The notes: generated by a model not told the origin, from the letters alone. DNA of 52,610 nucleotides from Salinivirgaceae bacterium (GCA_017557785.1 JAFYYA010000106.1:1-52610), one strand, 5' to 3'; positions 17,616 through 26,394 are shown, counted from the stretch's first letter. Translations and numbers: made by a program.

Positions 17616-18497
17616 TCAATCATCATTTTTCCGCTTTGCGCGACGTATCACGCCTAATACCAGCAAGATAATAATCCACGCAGGCCAGATGCGGACAAGG
17701 AAGAACGCAAAATCGACCAAGCCACGCAAACCGCTCGACAGCGACTGGCTGAACCGATGCCAAAATCCTTGTCCGTGGTCGGGATGGTGCGGGTCGAAGT
17801 TGGCATCGTCATGGCGGATTTGCAGATGCAAGGTGCTGTAATCCACCTGGTTGGTCAAGTATTTCAGGCGGCCGACGGTGCTGTCAATCTCATCCTCGAG
17901 CATTCGGATTTTGTCCTCTATCGAGACAATCTCCTGCACCGATTTTGCACTTTTCAGCAACTGTTTATAGCGTTCCAGATAACTGCGCTTGGTGTTCAGG
18001 CGCGTCTCCAAATCAATGTATTCGGCCGTTACATCGTTGATATACATCGATTTCGACTCAATCTTGCCCTTGCCTGCCTCAACTTCGGCCACAAAACCAT
18101 CGAATTTGTCGCACGGAATGCGCACCGTCAGGTTGTACGACGACGTGTGCTCCCAATTGGAATACTGTTCGTTAGACACGTATCCGCCGTGTTTCTCAAT
18201 CAAACCGACAACATCGTTGCGCGTCTGCTCCAAATTGTCAACCACAAGCGTCATCGAGCCGTTTTTGATGATTTTGCGATCCGTAACGCTTTGTTCAACA
18301 GCATCTTCCAATTGTCCGCCCGTAGCCATCGAATTGCGCATCATCGGTGCGGCTTTGGCCGAAACCATCGGCATCGATTCTTCCTCAAAAGCAACACAAT
18401 CATCGGTTGCGTATGCCCCGAATATCGCTCCATTGTCGCTCTGTGATTGGCAAGCCGCAAAAAGTGCCGCCAAAGCAAAAACTGAAATTTTTCTCAT
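17616..18497 (-). CDS. DUF4349-type membrane-anchored lipoprotein
   Basis: A protein of 293 residues starting MRKISVFALAALFAACQSQSD; the lipobox LFAAC predicts lipidation at Cys16. The middle carries the DUF4349 pattern: KNGSMTLVVDNLEQTRNDVVGLIEKHGGYVSNEQ, then VRIPCDKFDGFVAEVE and a long coiled coil (YIDLETRLNTKRSYLERYKQLL ... SIEDKIRMLEDEIDSTVGRLKYL). A C-terminal membrane segment (WIIILLVLGVI) and basic tail follow. It is probably tethered in the cell envelope at both ends. Function is unknown; DUF4349 proteins are widespread lipoproteins. It is a single-gene unit downstream of a TAAGTTTG -7 box. Confidence 0.85.
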   Translation of the reverse strand: MRKISVFALAALFAACQSQSDNGAIFGAYATDDCVAFEEESMPMVSAKAAPMMRNSMATGGQLEDAVEQSVTDRKIIKNGSMTLVVDNLEQTRNDVVGLIEKHGGYVSNEQYSNWEHTSSYNLTVRIPCDKFDGFVAEVEAGKGKIESKSMYINDVTAEYIDLETRLNTKRSYLERYKQLLKSAKSVQEIVSIEDKIRMLEDEIDSTVGRLKYLTNQVDYSTLHLQIRHDDANFDPHHPDHGQGFWHRFSQSLSSGLRGLVDFAFFLVRIWPAWIIILLVLGVIRRAKRKNDD

Positions 18498-18519
18498 AAC
18501 GTGAATTTTAAACGTAACG

Positions 18520-18527
18520 CAAACTTA
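18520..18527 (-). promoter_or_regulatory. Promoter -7 element of the DUF4349 gene
   Basis: The minus strand reads TAAGTTTG, matching TAnnTTTG, 23 nt before the ATG at 18497. No good -33 box was found. Confidence 0.5.
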
Positions 18528-18570
18528 AACGAAAAACGCCGACGAAAATTGCTGACTGGACCGATTCCTG

Positions 18571-18607
18571 CAAACAAAAAAAGGACGCGACGAATCGCAT
18601 CCTTTTA
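18571..18607 (-). terminator. Terminator of the GH115 gene
   Basis: On the minus strand AAAGGATGCGA pairs with TCGCGTCCTTT across a TTCG tetraloop (one G-T pair) and is followed by a T-rich run. It begins 35 nt after the stop codon. Confidence 0.9.
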
Positions 18608-18641
18608 GACGGACACAAGTGTTGCATCCCCACATAATCAA

Positions 18642-21221
18642 TCATTTTCTTTCATACGCCGACTCGGTGCCGAACAGGAACTGCGGTGTGTAGCCGCCGT
18701 AATCGACAACAATCTTCTCGAAGACGATTCCTGGGTCCATTGGTTTGATTGTTAGGGTGTTCCAACCTTCGGCAGCCGACAGTTCGACGATGTTTTCGGC
18801 AACGCGGCGCGAAACGGTCGGGTAATAAATCGAATAAATGTTTTTCGGGTCCTCGTTCAGGCGCTCGTTGAAGAAGACGGTTTCGGTGTTACCGCCTTCA
18901 AAACCAACCTGATAATGGTGGCCCGTGCCGTTGAAGGCAAGCGTCGACTTCACCACAACGTGAACCTTCACCTTGCTAACGCCCGCGGGCAACTCAACCT
19001 TGTAGGTCAGGGCGGCGCCGTCGGTTGCGGCGGTGTACGGCATCAGGGCCACGCCACTCAACGTGCGGCCCATATAATCGATTGTGGTCCAATTGGTTTG
19101 CGCGTTCTTTTTGGCATCGAAATAGTGCTCGGCTTCAATCGCAGTGTAGCCGCGTTTGTCGGCCTTGAACGAGAATCCGCCAATTGTCGGTTTTTCAATG
19201 CGTTGCACACGCGGCAGACGGTCGGCGGGGAAATTATCGTTCCAATTGGTGTAGCCAATGTGCTTCTGAATCATCATTCCGTCCCACTTTCCGTTGGCCA
19301 TCACCTTGTTGAAGTCGTGGTGCAGAGCGGCGTCGCGGGCAAAGCAGGCTTCAACCTTGTCGGCCCACTGGTTGGCGGCGGCATCGCCACGCTTATACAA
19401 ATCAAGGTTCATCGCCTGGGCGTAATACATCTCGTAAATGTTAGCCATAGCCTGCACTGGAAAGAGTATCAACTGTTTATAGGCATCGCGATACTCGTCG
19501 GGTAGCGAAATGTACTGACGCAGAGCCTCGGCCTCAAGTTTCAGATACTCGTCGGTGACTTGCTTGAACTCGCCGCTTGCAAGGTCGTAGGTGCGGTGAT
19601 CCATCATCTCGGCAGTGGTGCGGCCGTTGTATTTGCTGTAAAGATTAAGGATACGGGCGGCTTCAACGGCCTGATTATCACCAAATTGCTCGGCGCAGAA
19701 CTTAAGCGTGTGATTGAGCAGATTCTCGGCATTGAAATTTTCAGGATTCTGCGCCATATCAAGGAACAGCGTAATGGGGTATTCCATTGGTTTTAAGTCA
19801 CCTACGTTGAGCACCCACAGTTTGTCGACGCCGTATGCGTAGGTCAACTGCAACTGTTCCCACATATTCTGTATCGGTGTAACATTCAGCCATTTAGAGT
19901 TTCTAGGCGCACCCACATAATCAACGTGATAGTAGATTCCCCAACCGCCCTTGCGATTGCGTTCGGCGGCCGTGGGCAGTTTGCGGACATCGCCCCAATT
20001 GTCGTCGCTCAAAAGAATTATGACGTCGTCGGGCACGCGCAGGCCCAAATCGTAATAAGTCTGCACTTCTTTGTAAAGCGCCCAAACCTGCTGCCGCTCG
20101 CTGGCTGGACGGCCCGTGACATCGGCAATGATTTGTCGCTGATTATCAATAATTTTCTCAAGCAAACGCTTGTTTTTCTCATCGTCAGAGATATACTCGT
20201 CGTCGTGGCCTTCCTTGCCGCCCATCGCTGTGTCGCCGTCGCCGCGCATTCCAATGGTAATCAGGTCTTCGTTGTCCTTCGAGCGCTCAATTCCTTCGCG
20301 GAAGAATTTATCGATAACCGTCTGATTGCTAGGATAATCCCACACGCCATACTCGTCGCGGTGACGCACCCATTCCTGGTGGTTGCGCGCCATCGGCTCG
20401 TGGTGCGACGTGCCCATCACAATGCCGAACTCGTCGGCGGTGCGGCTGTTTTCGGGGTCATCGGCGTAGAAAGCCCACCCCCACATTGCGGGCCACATAA
20501 AGTTTCCGCGCAGGCGAAGAATCAGTTCGAACACATCGGCATAGAACTTATTGCCGCCAAAATCGGTGCCGTAAGTATTTTTAACCCAAGTGGTTAGGCA
20601 CGGTGCTTCGTCGTTCAGAAAGATTCCGCGATATTTAACTTTCGGTGTTTCGAGCACGATTTTCTGTGTGGTCAGGAAGACGCTGTCGTGGTGCACGGTG
20701 GGCACATCGGCCCAAAAATACCACGGCGAAACGCCCATCAGCCTTGACAGGTGGAACATTCCGTAAATGGTTCCGCGCTTGTCGGCGCCCGCAATCACAA
20801 GCGCACGGCCGATTTCCTTCGTCGGGTTGTCAACCACCTGAATCAGAGTGGCTTCCCACTGATTGGCCACGCCTTTAACGTCTATCTTCTTGCTTTTCAC
20901 CAATTTGTCGATAATCGGGCTTTTGCCGATAGTGCCCACAATCACGGCCTGCGGCATTGCCGAAACGGCGGTTGCCACCGTTGGCCGCTGGCCCGTCACG
21001 CGATTGACGTCGTCGGCAAAGATTCCCGCCACGCGGCGCACACCTGGGTAGTCGCTCTCATCGGCGATTATGGTTGTGTTGTTCAGACAGAAATCGGCCT
21101 TGCCACTCTGTTGGAAGGCGATTTGCGAGTTCGATTTCAATGGCACAGCCGCCACAAAAGCCGCCATCAACAACAGCCGCCCTGCCACCAACGCACTTGA
21201 TAAATGATTCATTCTTAACAT
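18642..21221 (-). CDS. Glycoside hydrolase family 115 (alpha-glucuronidase)
   Basis: A protein of 859 residues, normal family length. The start could be 21221 (MLRMNHLSSA) or 21212 (MNHLSSALVAGRLLL); either gives a signal peptide ending near KSNSQ. An N-terminal domain (ADFCLNNTTIIADESDYPGVRR) precedes the catalytic barrel, seen in KVKYRGIFLNDEAPCLTTWV, RGNFMWPAMWGWAFYADD and GIVMGTSHHEPMARNHQEW, all GH115 hallmarks. A C-terminal GH115 beta domain follows (IEAEHYFDAKKNAQTNWTTIDYMGRTLSGVALMP). GH115 removes (4-O-methyl-)glucuronic acid side chains from xylan. It would act in the periplasm. No other xylan gene or SusCD pair is adjacent, which is unusual for this family in Bacteroidota. Confidence 0.92.
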   Translation of the reverse strand: MLRMNHLSSALVAGRLLLMAAFVAAVPLKSNSQIAFQQSGKADFCLNNTTIIADESDYPGVRRVAGIFADDVNRVTGQRPTVATAVSAMPQAVIVGTIGKSPIIDKLVKSKKIDVKGVANQWEATLIQVVDNPTKEIGRALVIAGADKRGTIYGMFHLSRLMGVSPWYFWADVPTVHHDSVFLTTQKIVLETPKVKYRGIFLNDEAPCLTTWVKNTYGTDFGGNKFYADVFELILRLRGNFMWPAMWGWAFYADDPENSRTADEFGIVMGTSHHEPMARNHQEWVRHRDEYGVWDYPSNQTVIDKFFREGIERSKDNEDLITIGMRGDGDTAMGGKEGHDDEYISDDEKNKRLLEKIIDNQRQIIADVTGRPASERQQVWALYKEVQTYYDLGLRVPDDVIILLSDDNWGDVRKLPTAAERNRKGGWGIYYHVDYVGAPRNSKWLNVTPIQNMWEQLQLTYAYGVDKLWVLNVGDLKPMEYPITLFLDMAQNPENFNAENLLNHTLKFCAEQFGDNQAVEAARILNLYSKYNGRTTAEMMDHRTYDLASGEFKQVTDEYLKLEAEALRQYISLPDEYRDAYKQLILFPVQAMANIYEMYYAQAMNLDLYKRGDAAANQWADKVEACFARDAALHHDFNKVMANGKWDGMMIQKHIGYTNWNDNFPADRLPRVQRIEKPTIGGFSFKADKRGYTAIEAEHYFDAKKNAQTNWTTIDYMGRTLSGVALMPYTAATDGAALTYKVELPAGVSKVKVHVVVKSTLAFNGTGHHYQVGFEGGNTETVFFNERLNEDPKNIYSIYYPTVSRRVAENIVELSAAEGWNTLTIKPMDPGIVFEKIVVDYGGYTPQFLFGTESAYERK

Positions 21222-21421
21222 TTTGTATAATTTTAATTGTTTGACTTATATTCCGAAAGAGTTGCCCCGTGTGTTTTCGGCGCTAATGTAACGCTAAAAT
21301 CGGCTTTTCAATGGCGCGCCACCCCGCCGAACGGGCCGAAACGGCAATTATATCTGAAATTGAAAGAGAAAAAACTAATTTTTAAGTGTGGGGGTGAGAA
21401 CGCAGAGAGCACTGTTTTTTT
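21222..21421. other. Gene-free upstream region of GH115
   Basis: This 200-bp stretch holds no gene. On the minus strand a variant -7 box (TACATTAG, about 21287-21294) could serve GH115 with a long leader. The right part becomes AT-rich and runs into the repeat cassette described separately. Confidence 0.4.
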
Positions 21422-21476
21422 CTCTAACCGATTTAAACAGATTTCAATCCGAATTTAAACAGAAAGGGCTGCCTTT
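21422..21476 (+). repeat. Left copy of a 55-bp direct repeat flanking the ATPase gene
   Basis: This 55-bp segment (CTCTAACCGATTTAAACAG ... GGGCTGCCTTT) matches 23071-23125 at 50 of 55 positions in the same orientation. The two copies bracket the AAA/DUF4143 gene and its tandem repeats. The bases before it (gagaacgcagagagcactg) loosely resemble those before the right copy. Confidence 0.85.
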
Positions 21477-21511
21477 TTTACACGGCGGCTATGCAGTAAG
21501 GCAAATAATTT

Positions 21512-21643
21512 AAAAAGTCCCTTGAAAAAGTTGCGATATTGAGCAAAAAGTCCCTTGAAAAAGTTGCGATTTTGGATAAAAAGTCCCTTGAAAAAGTTTA
21601 TGATTTATGTAAAAAGTCGTTTAAAAAAGTTTTATATTTGTGG
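21512..21643 (+). repeat. Four tandem copies of a 33-bp repeat upstream of the ATPase gene
   Basis: Units start at 21512, 21545, 21578 and 21611, a period of exactly 33 bp. Each opens AAAAAGTC and has a second AAAAAGTT 13 bp later (AAAAAGTCCCTTGAAAAAGT in copies 1-3). Copies 1 and 2 are nearly identical, copy 3 differs at its 3' end and copy 4 is most diverged. Copy 4 contains TATATTTG at unit positions 23-30, the likely -7 box of the ATPase gene. One reading frame stays open through all four units (KKSLEKVAIL-type 11-residue repeats) but has no ATG. Confidence 0.9.
21633..21640 (+). promoter_or_regulatory. Promoter -7 element of the ATPase gene
   Basis: TATATTTG, inside the fourth 33-bp repeat, fits TAnnTTTG and ends 31 nt before the ATG at 21671, the usual distance in this window. 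No TTTG is found 19 nt upstream. Confidence 0.6.
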
Positions 21644-21670
21644 CGATTTAATTGAAAAATAAGAACTTAT

Positions 21671-22993
21671 ATGTTAAGGCGAAAAATAGAGCAAAAACTA
21701 CTGCATTGGAAGCAATCTGAAAACCACAATCCGCTTATTGTAAAAGGCTGCCGACAGTGCGGCAAAACTTACTCGGTGATTCAGTTTGCCAAAAAGAACT
21801 ACAAGCACGTTGTGTACCTGAATTTCTTCGAGAATCCCGAATACGCGCAGTTTTTTTCGGCATCGCTGGAAATCGATAAAATTGCAATGTATATCACGGC
21901 CGCACTGGGCACGCCCGTTGTGTTCGAGCCCAAAAACACGTGCCTTGTGCTCGACGAGATTCAGGAATGCCCCAATGCGCGTACCGCCCTTAAATTCTTC
22001 AAGTTAGACGGCCGCTACGACGTCATCTGCACTGGTTCGCTGCTCGGAATAAAAGGCTATCGCGACGAGCCTGCTTCTATTCCTGTTGGCTACGAAACGG
22101 TTATCGATATGTATCCGCTTGATTTTGAAGAGTTTCTGTGGGCTAACGGCATTACCGACGAAATCATTCAAGTGGTTCAAGACTGTGTGAATCAAGAAGT
22201 TCCCGTGCCAACGCCATTGCACAACCGCTTCCGCGAATTGCTTTTGCAGTATGCCGTGGTTGGCGGAATGCCGCAGGTGGTATCGTATTTCGTTGAAAAT
22301 CATCTTTTAAACGTTGTCCTTGAAATGCAGCGCAATATTGTGAACGCCTACAAGGACGATATGGTAAAATACTCATCTTCAACCGACAAGCCGCTTATCC
22401 GCGAGTGTTTCGAGTCGATTCCCAAACAATTGGCCAAAGAGAACAAAAAGTTTCAATATTCGGTTTTGCGCAAAGGGGCCACTGCGGCCAAATACGCTGG
22501 CAGTCTGCAATGGATTGAAGACGCAGGAATCGTCAGCCGCTGCTACAATCTCACCATTCCCGAACTTCCGCTCGACGGCAACGCTCTGCCCGATATTTTC
22601 AAAGTTTATATGTGCGATATGGGGTTGTTCGTTTCAATGCTCGAAGACGGCACGCAATCCGACATTCTGCAAGGGAATCTGCTCGGCTATAAAGGCGCTG
22701 TTTTTGAGAATCTTATGGCCGATTTCCTTTCAAAAATGGGGCGTAAGCTGTATTATTACCACAAGGATTCGGGTATGGAAATCGATTTTGTGATTCGCTA
22801 TAAGGGTAAATGCACTATTGTTGAAGTCAAGGCAACTACAGGCAACGCCAAAAGCGCCAAAACAATTCTGAATCACCCTGAAAAATACCACGTTGACGAA
22901 TGTCTGAAGTTTGGCGATTACAACATTGGCCGCCAAAACCAAATTCTGACGTTGCCTTTTTACTCGGCGTTTATGCTGCAGGGCAAATATTGA
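21671..22993 (+). CDS. AAA ATPase with DUF4143-type C-terminal domain
   Basis: A protein of 440 residues starting MLRRKIEQKLLHWKQS. The AAA_14 domain has Walker A GCRQCGKT (about 26-33), Walker B TCLVLDEIQE (about 94-103) and a sensor-like VICTGSLLG. The C-terminal part (about 190-440) is DUF4143, ending in a PD-(D/E)XK nuclease-like pattern: KGAVFENLMADFL, DSGMEIDFVIRYKGKCTIVEVKAT. This family is abundant, multi-copy and uncharacterised in Bacteroidales; DNA or mobile-element roles have been proposed, but none is established here. The gene is preceded by 33-bp tandem repeats and enclosed by 55-bp direct repeats, consistent with movement as a cassette (inference). Confidence 0.9.
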   Translation: MLRRKIEQKLLHWKQSENHNPLIVKGCRQCGKTYSVIQFAKKNYKHVVYLNFFENPEYAQFFSASLEIDKIAMYITAALGTPVVFEPKNTCLVLDEIQECPNARTALKFFKLDGRYDVICTGSLLGIKGYRDEPASIPVGYETVIDMYPLDFEEFLWANGITDEIIQVVQDCVNQEVPVPTPLHNRFRELLLQYAVVGGMPQVVSYFVENHLLNVVLEMQRNIVNAYKDDMVKYSSSTDKPLIRECFESIPKQLAKENKKFQYSVLRKGATAAKYAGSLQWIEDAGIVSRCYNLTIPELPLDGNALPDIFKVYMCDMGLFVSMLEDGTQSDILQGNLLGYKGAVFENLMADFLSKMGRKLYYYHKDSGMEIDFVIRYKGKCTIVEVKATTGNAKSAKTILNHPEKYHVDECLKFGDYNIGRQNQILTLPFYSAFMLQGKY

Positions 22994-23022
22994 AGGGATT
23001 GGAACGGATTATCATTCGCACA

Positions 23023-23041
23023 GTCCCGACAGGTCGGGGAC
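23023..23041. other. GC-rich inverted repeat after the ATPase gene
   Basis: GTCCCGAC and GTCGGGGAC, separated by 2 nt, form a hairpin with one bulge. It lacks a T run, so it is either a weak terminator or part of the intergenic repeat. Confidence 0.4.
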
Positions 23042-23070
23042 ACAGAACACACTGATTTCCACAGATTTTT

Positions 23071-23125
23071 CTCCAACCGATTTAAACAGATTTCAATCCG
23101 AAATTAAACACGTAGGGCTGCCTTT
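23071..23125 (+). repeat. Right copy of the 55-bp direct repeat
   Basis: Direct repeat partner of 21422-21476 (5 mismatches in 55). The preceding bases (acacagaacacactgatttccacagat) belong to a type of short-period intergenic sequence also seen at 48858-48902. Confidence 0.85.
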
Positions 23126-23136
23126 GCGACAGCCCT
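23114..23136. terminator. Hairpin between convergent genes
   Basis: AGGGCTG (23114-23120) pairs with CAGCCCT (23130-23136) around a 9-nt loop, extended by weaker pairs. A short T-rich stretch follows on the plus strand. It may end the ATPase transcript and that of the convergent gene ending at 23157. Confidence 0.5.
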
Positions 23137-23156
23137 GTGTTTATCGGTTCGAACAA

Positions 23157-24986
23157 TTATTTTTTCTTCTTTTTCCTTACAATAACCGCCGCCGCTAATA
23201 TCGACAACAAGCCAACTGCGATTAAAACAATAACAACAGTAGAATTTGATTTGTCGGCATCAACCTTGACTTCTTGCTGCTCTATGGGCAATTCTTGTTT
23301 TTGCTCCTTTATTTCCACAACATCACTATCGCCTTCATTGTCATCATTTTCAAAATTGTTTTTTTCATCACTGATATGAATATCCAAAACTCGCTTCCAA
23401 ACATCTGAAAACAACGGCATTGTACTGTTTTTGTCTTCATCTATTATCGACACTAAAGTCGCGTCAACAGGATAAAACCAAATGTGGCTCACACCAACCG
23501 ACTCTGTGGAATCGCCTTTATAGATATCGTTTACCGCAAACTTATACTCTCCTGGACGCAATACTCTGACATTCTGAACAGCATTCGCGCCAAACCAACC
23601 ATCGTTGAAATATGATTTTGAATCATATGGATATGCAGGAAAACGGTCTTTGAGTTGCAAAGTATCCGACCAACCTTCTTTGTCATTTGTCAGGATTGCG
23701 GTTTTTATTCGGCTGTAGTTTTTCCACAAACTGTCTTTCTGAAATTCTGGATCTTCTGACCATGCGCGTTTTTCAAAGTCATCACCTCTATACAAACATC
23801 TATTTTTTTCTGATATTAAATTATCAATAAAACCATTGGCAACAAATGGTCCAACACATGGTTCATCAATTTTAAAACTCACTTCATTTTCAATTAAAAA
23901 CGGATTTAAACTATTTAAGTCTCCTTTATACGTTTCCAACGTTTTTATATATCCTTTACTACCATTTTTTTTAAGTGAAATATGCTTATTCTCGCTGAAA
24001 GCAGTCTCATCCCCCGGAGAATACCCACGACGTTCATATAAAAATTTCCATGATTGTCCTATAAACTTGAATCTGCCAATAGGTTTATAGTTTCGTGCAC
24101 TACAAATATTATATGGTATTAATTGTGTTATACTAACTTCTTCTGCATCTGTCAAATCAAAGTCCGTCATCATAATGAAAGATCCAATAATTCCATTCTT
24201 CCATGTACTTCCATTAGATATATCATAATACATAAGATAATCATTATCACTATAATCATTATCACTATAATGATCATATCCATGGCACGAGTTTGCATTA
24301 TAATTGACAATTACTTTTGATTGTGCGTTAGGCAAAAACTTAAGTTCATGGTAAAAATGCAAGACCAATTCTAACTTATTTGGCCCGTGCTCATCTTTTT
24401 CGTTTATCTCTACAGTCGTTTCTATTCCAACATTCTTCAACTCCACAACATTCCCATCTTGCATTATATTGCAACTTGCCAAATATCTCTTACCGATTCT
24501 TTCTTCATACTCTTGTCCATATTGCTTCTGATAATCAGGAAATGTCATTACTCTTAATTTTTTGTCCAACTTTTTAATATCCGATTCCGTTAAATTTGAT
24601 CTCAAGACAAAATCATCTCTGTTTTCATAATAATTAAAGTAATCTCCATCTAAAACCAAATTCCATAGATTTGTATCAATGACATCGTGAAGTCTATTCC
24701 CTATAATAACGGTATCATCTTTAATAGTGAATGGTAACGTTGCTAAAATAGGGAAAGCACAAGGCACAACAACAGTAGAATCGGTTGTGTTACGGAAGCA
24801 AAAAACGGTTTCAACCCTATCGCCCGACACATACATATATTCTTTTTCCAAAGCAATGCTTTGGTTGGGTTCTTTCGCGTAAATATTGCCATACGTCCAA
24901 TTTACAGAATAGTCAGCATCGTCATAATCAGCCATTGCCACAGCAACCAAACTACAAGCGAAAAGAATGCATAAAAACTTTTTCAT
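23157..24986 (-). CDS. Exported protein with C-terminal membrane anchor, unknown function
   Basis: A protein of 609 residues. The start MKKFLCILFACSLVAVAMA is preferred over one two codons earlier. After the signal peptide comes a long beta-rich region with many Tyr and Asp residues (YDDADYSVNWTYGNIYAKEPNQ; a DHYSDNDYSDNDYLMYYD repeat near 235-252). Near the C-terminus a charged stretch (NNFENDDNEGDSDVVEIKEQKQE) precedes a single membrane helix (STVVIVLIAVGLLSILAAAVIV) and a basic tail RKKKKK. The layout is signal peptide, extracytoplasmic domain, stop-transfer anchor, so most of it should lie in the periplasm. No domain was recognised with confidence. The gene is AT-rich. Confidence 0.75.
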   Translation of the reverse strand: MKKFLCILFACSLVAVAMADYDDADYSVNWTYGNIYAKEPNQSIALEKEYMYVSGDRVETVFCFRNTTDSTVVVPCAFPILATLPFTIKDDTVIIGNRLHDVIDTNLWNLVLDGDYFNYYENRDDFVLRSNLTESDIKKLDKKLRVMTFPDYQKQYGQEYEERIGKRYLASCNIMQDGNVVELKNVGIETTVEINEKDEHGPNKLELVLHFYHELKFLPNAQSKVIVNYNANSCHGYDHYSDNDYSDNDYLMYYDISNGSTWKNGIIGSFIMMTDFDLTDAEEVSITQLIPYNICSARNYKPIGRFKFIGQSWKFLYERRGYSPGDETAFSENKHISLKKNGSKGYIKTLETYKGDLNSLNPFLIENEVSFKIDEPCVGPFVANGFIDNLISEKNRCLYRGDDFEKRAWSEDPEFQKDSLWKNYSRIKTAILTNDKEGWSDTLQLKDRFPAYPYDSKSYFNDGWFGANAVQNVRVLRPGEYKFAVNDIYKGDSTESVGVSHIWFYPVDATLVSIIDEDKNSTMPLFSDVWKRVLDIHISDEKNNFENDDNEGDSDVVEIKEQKQELPIEQQEVKVDADKSNSTVVIVLIAVGLLSILAAAVIVRKKKKK

Positions 24987-25130
24987 AACCATTGATTTAA
25001 GTTGCGATAAAGATATGATTTTTTCAAAAAAGCGGACGCAAGCAATTGGCGAAACATTTTACCATTAAGCCACGCCATATTGGTTCATCTGCGTTCCCAA
25101 CAAAATAATTGAACACAAAAGCCCAAAAAC

Positions 25131-25144
25131 GCTATTTTTAGCGC
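25131..25144. promoter_or_regulatory. Short dyad before the SGNH gene
   Basis: CGCTA and TAGCG flank TTTT, 6 nt before the ATG at 25151. It overlaps a variant -7 sequence (TATTTTTA). It may be a leader hairpin or operator; the role is not clear. Confidence 0.35.
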
Positions 25145-25150
25145 CGATTT

Positions 25151-26383
25151 ATGCGCCGATTGGTTTTATCATCGATTTTCGTCATTGGTAGTCTGGCGGC
25201 TGCCGCGCAGTTTACGGTTGCGCCGTTCAGCCCCGACACCTTCGCCGTTGCCGACCGCAGCCGCAACCTGATTGAGTTGCACGACACCGCCGCGTGGCAA
25301 CGGTTTGGCGGCAAACTGGCGGCTTGCGCCGAAAGCGACACTGCCCGCGTGAGCATTGTACACATTGGCGACTCGCACCTTCAGGCCGATTTTTTCTCGG
25401 GCGAAATGCGGCGCTGTCTGCACAAAATGACGGGGCGCCTGCAACCGTCGCGCGGCCTGATTTTCCCTTACGCCGTGGCCGGAACCAACAACCCGACCAA
25501 CTATCGCGTAAGCTGGCGCGGCGAGTGGACCTGCCACAAATCGACCGAAAAAGAGTGCGGCACGCTGGGCCTGACCGGAATGAGCGCCACCGTGAGCAGC
25601 GACACTGCGTATCTGATTATCAAAGTTGAAGATAGCGAATTTGGCATCTATGGCGGAACGCATTTGCAAATGTTCGCCGAAATGGGCGCCACAAGTCTTG
25701 AACCGCAGATTCTTTACCCCGAAGGCGCTGAAATTGAAAGCGTTAACATTTTGTCGCAAAGTATTGTTTGGAATCTGCATTGCCACACCGACTCTGTGGC
25801 CATCGGCTTCCGTCAGAAAAACGCTGACCAACAATCATTTACCCTTTACGGGCTCAACTTGTTCGACGCCGAAGGCGTTGAATACCACGCTGCCGGCGTG
25901 AACGGTGCGCGAGTGTCGTCGTACTTGAAATGCGAACGTTTTGCGGCTCAACTCTCGGCCTTACACCCTGATTTAGTGATAGTTTCGTTGGGAACTAACG
26001 ACTCGTATATGCCGCGTTTCGACAGCACCGCGTTTGCCGCGCAACTCGAAAAACTGGTGGCGGAAATCCGCGCCGCACAGCCCGATTGCGCCATTCTGCT
26101 CACCACGCCTGGCAACAACAAACTGTCGGGCAAGCCGAATCAAAACGCCGTGATTTGCACCGAAACAATCTGCCGCGAAGCCAAACGGCTGAACTTCAGC
26201 GTCTGGAATTTCAACGCCGCAATGGGTGCGCCCGAAAAAATCGGTCTTTGGTACGACGCCGGGCTGATATCATCTGATTACGTGCATCTTACTCGCACCG
26301 GGTACAAATTTCAGGCTCACCTGCTGATAGACGCGCTCTTGTCGGGCTCGTTTTGGCCAACAAACTCATTCACTGACGATTAA
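25151..26383 (+). CDS. Periplasmic SGNH/GDSL-family esterase or O-acyltransferase
   Basis: A protein of 410 residues starting MRRLVLSSIFVIGSLAAAAQ, a signal peptide. The SGNH blocks are complete: HIGDSHLQADFF with the nucleophile at Ser75, VIVSLGTNDSYMPR carrying the G-x-N-D block, and DYVHLTRTGYKFQAHLL near residue 375-390 supplying the catalytic Asp and His. It lies 12 nt before an MBOAT gene. In known pairs (PatA/PatB, AlgI/AlgX or AlgJ) the MBOAT protein moves acyl groups across the membrane and the SGNH protein transfers them to a polymer. That role is inferred here; the polymer (peptidoglycan or surface glycan) is unknown. Confidence 0.87.
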   Translation: MRRLVLSSIFVIGSLAAAAQFTVAPFSPDTFAVADRSRNLIELHDTAAWQRFGGKLAACAESDTARVSIVHIGDSHLQADFFSGEMRRCLHKMTGRLQPSRGLIFPYAVAGTNNPTNYRVSWRGEWTCHKSTEKECGTLGLTGMSATVSSDTAYLIIKVEDSEFGIYGGTHLQMFAEMGATSLEPQILYPEGAEIESVNILSQSIVWNLHCHTDSVAIGFRQKNADQQSFTLYGLNLFDAEGVEYHAAGVNGARVSSYLKCERFAAQLSALHPDLVIVSLGTNDSYMPRFDSTAFAAQLEKLVAEIRAAQPDCAILLTTPGNNKLSGKPNQNAVICTETICREAKRLNFSVWNFNAAMGAPEKIGLWYDAGLISSDYVHLTRTGYKFQAHLLIDALLSGSFWPTNSFTDD

Positions 26384-26394
26384 GCCGCACCGCA

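Noticed and set aside
17757-18446. Plus-strand open frame of about 229 codons
   Set aside because: It is antisense to the DUF4349 lipoprotein gene, which has lipobox, coiled coil and promoter.
19926-20597. Plus-strand open frame of about 223 codons
   Set aside because: It is antisense to the GH115 catalytic domain.
21512-21643. 33-bp tandem repeats as a CRISPR array
   Set aside because: Units follow each other without unique spacers, and there are no cas genes. It is a simple tandem repeat.
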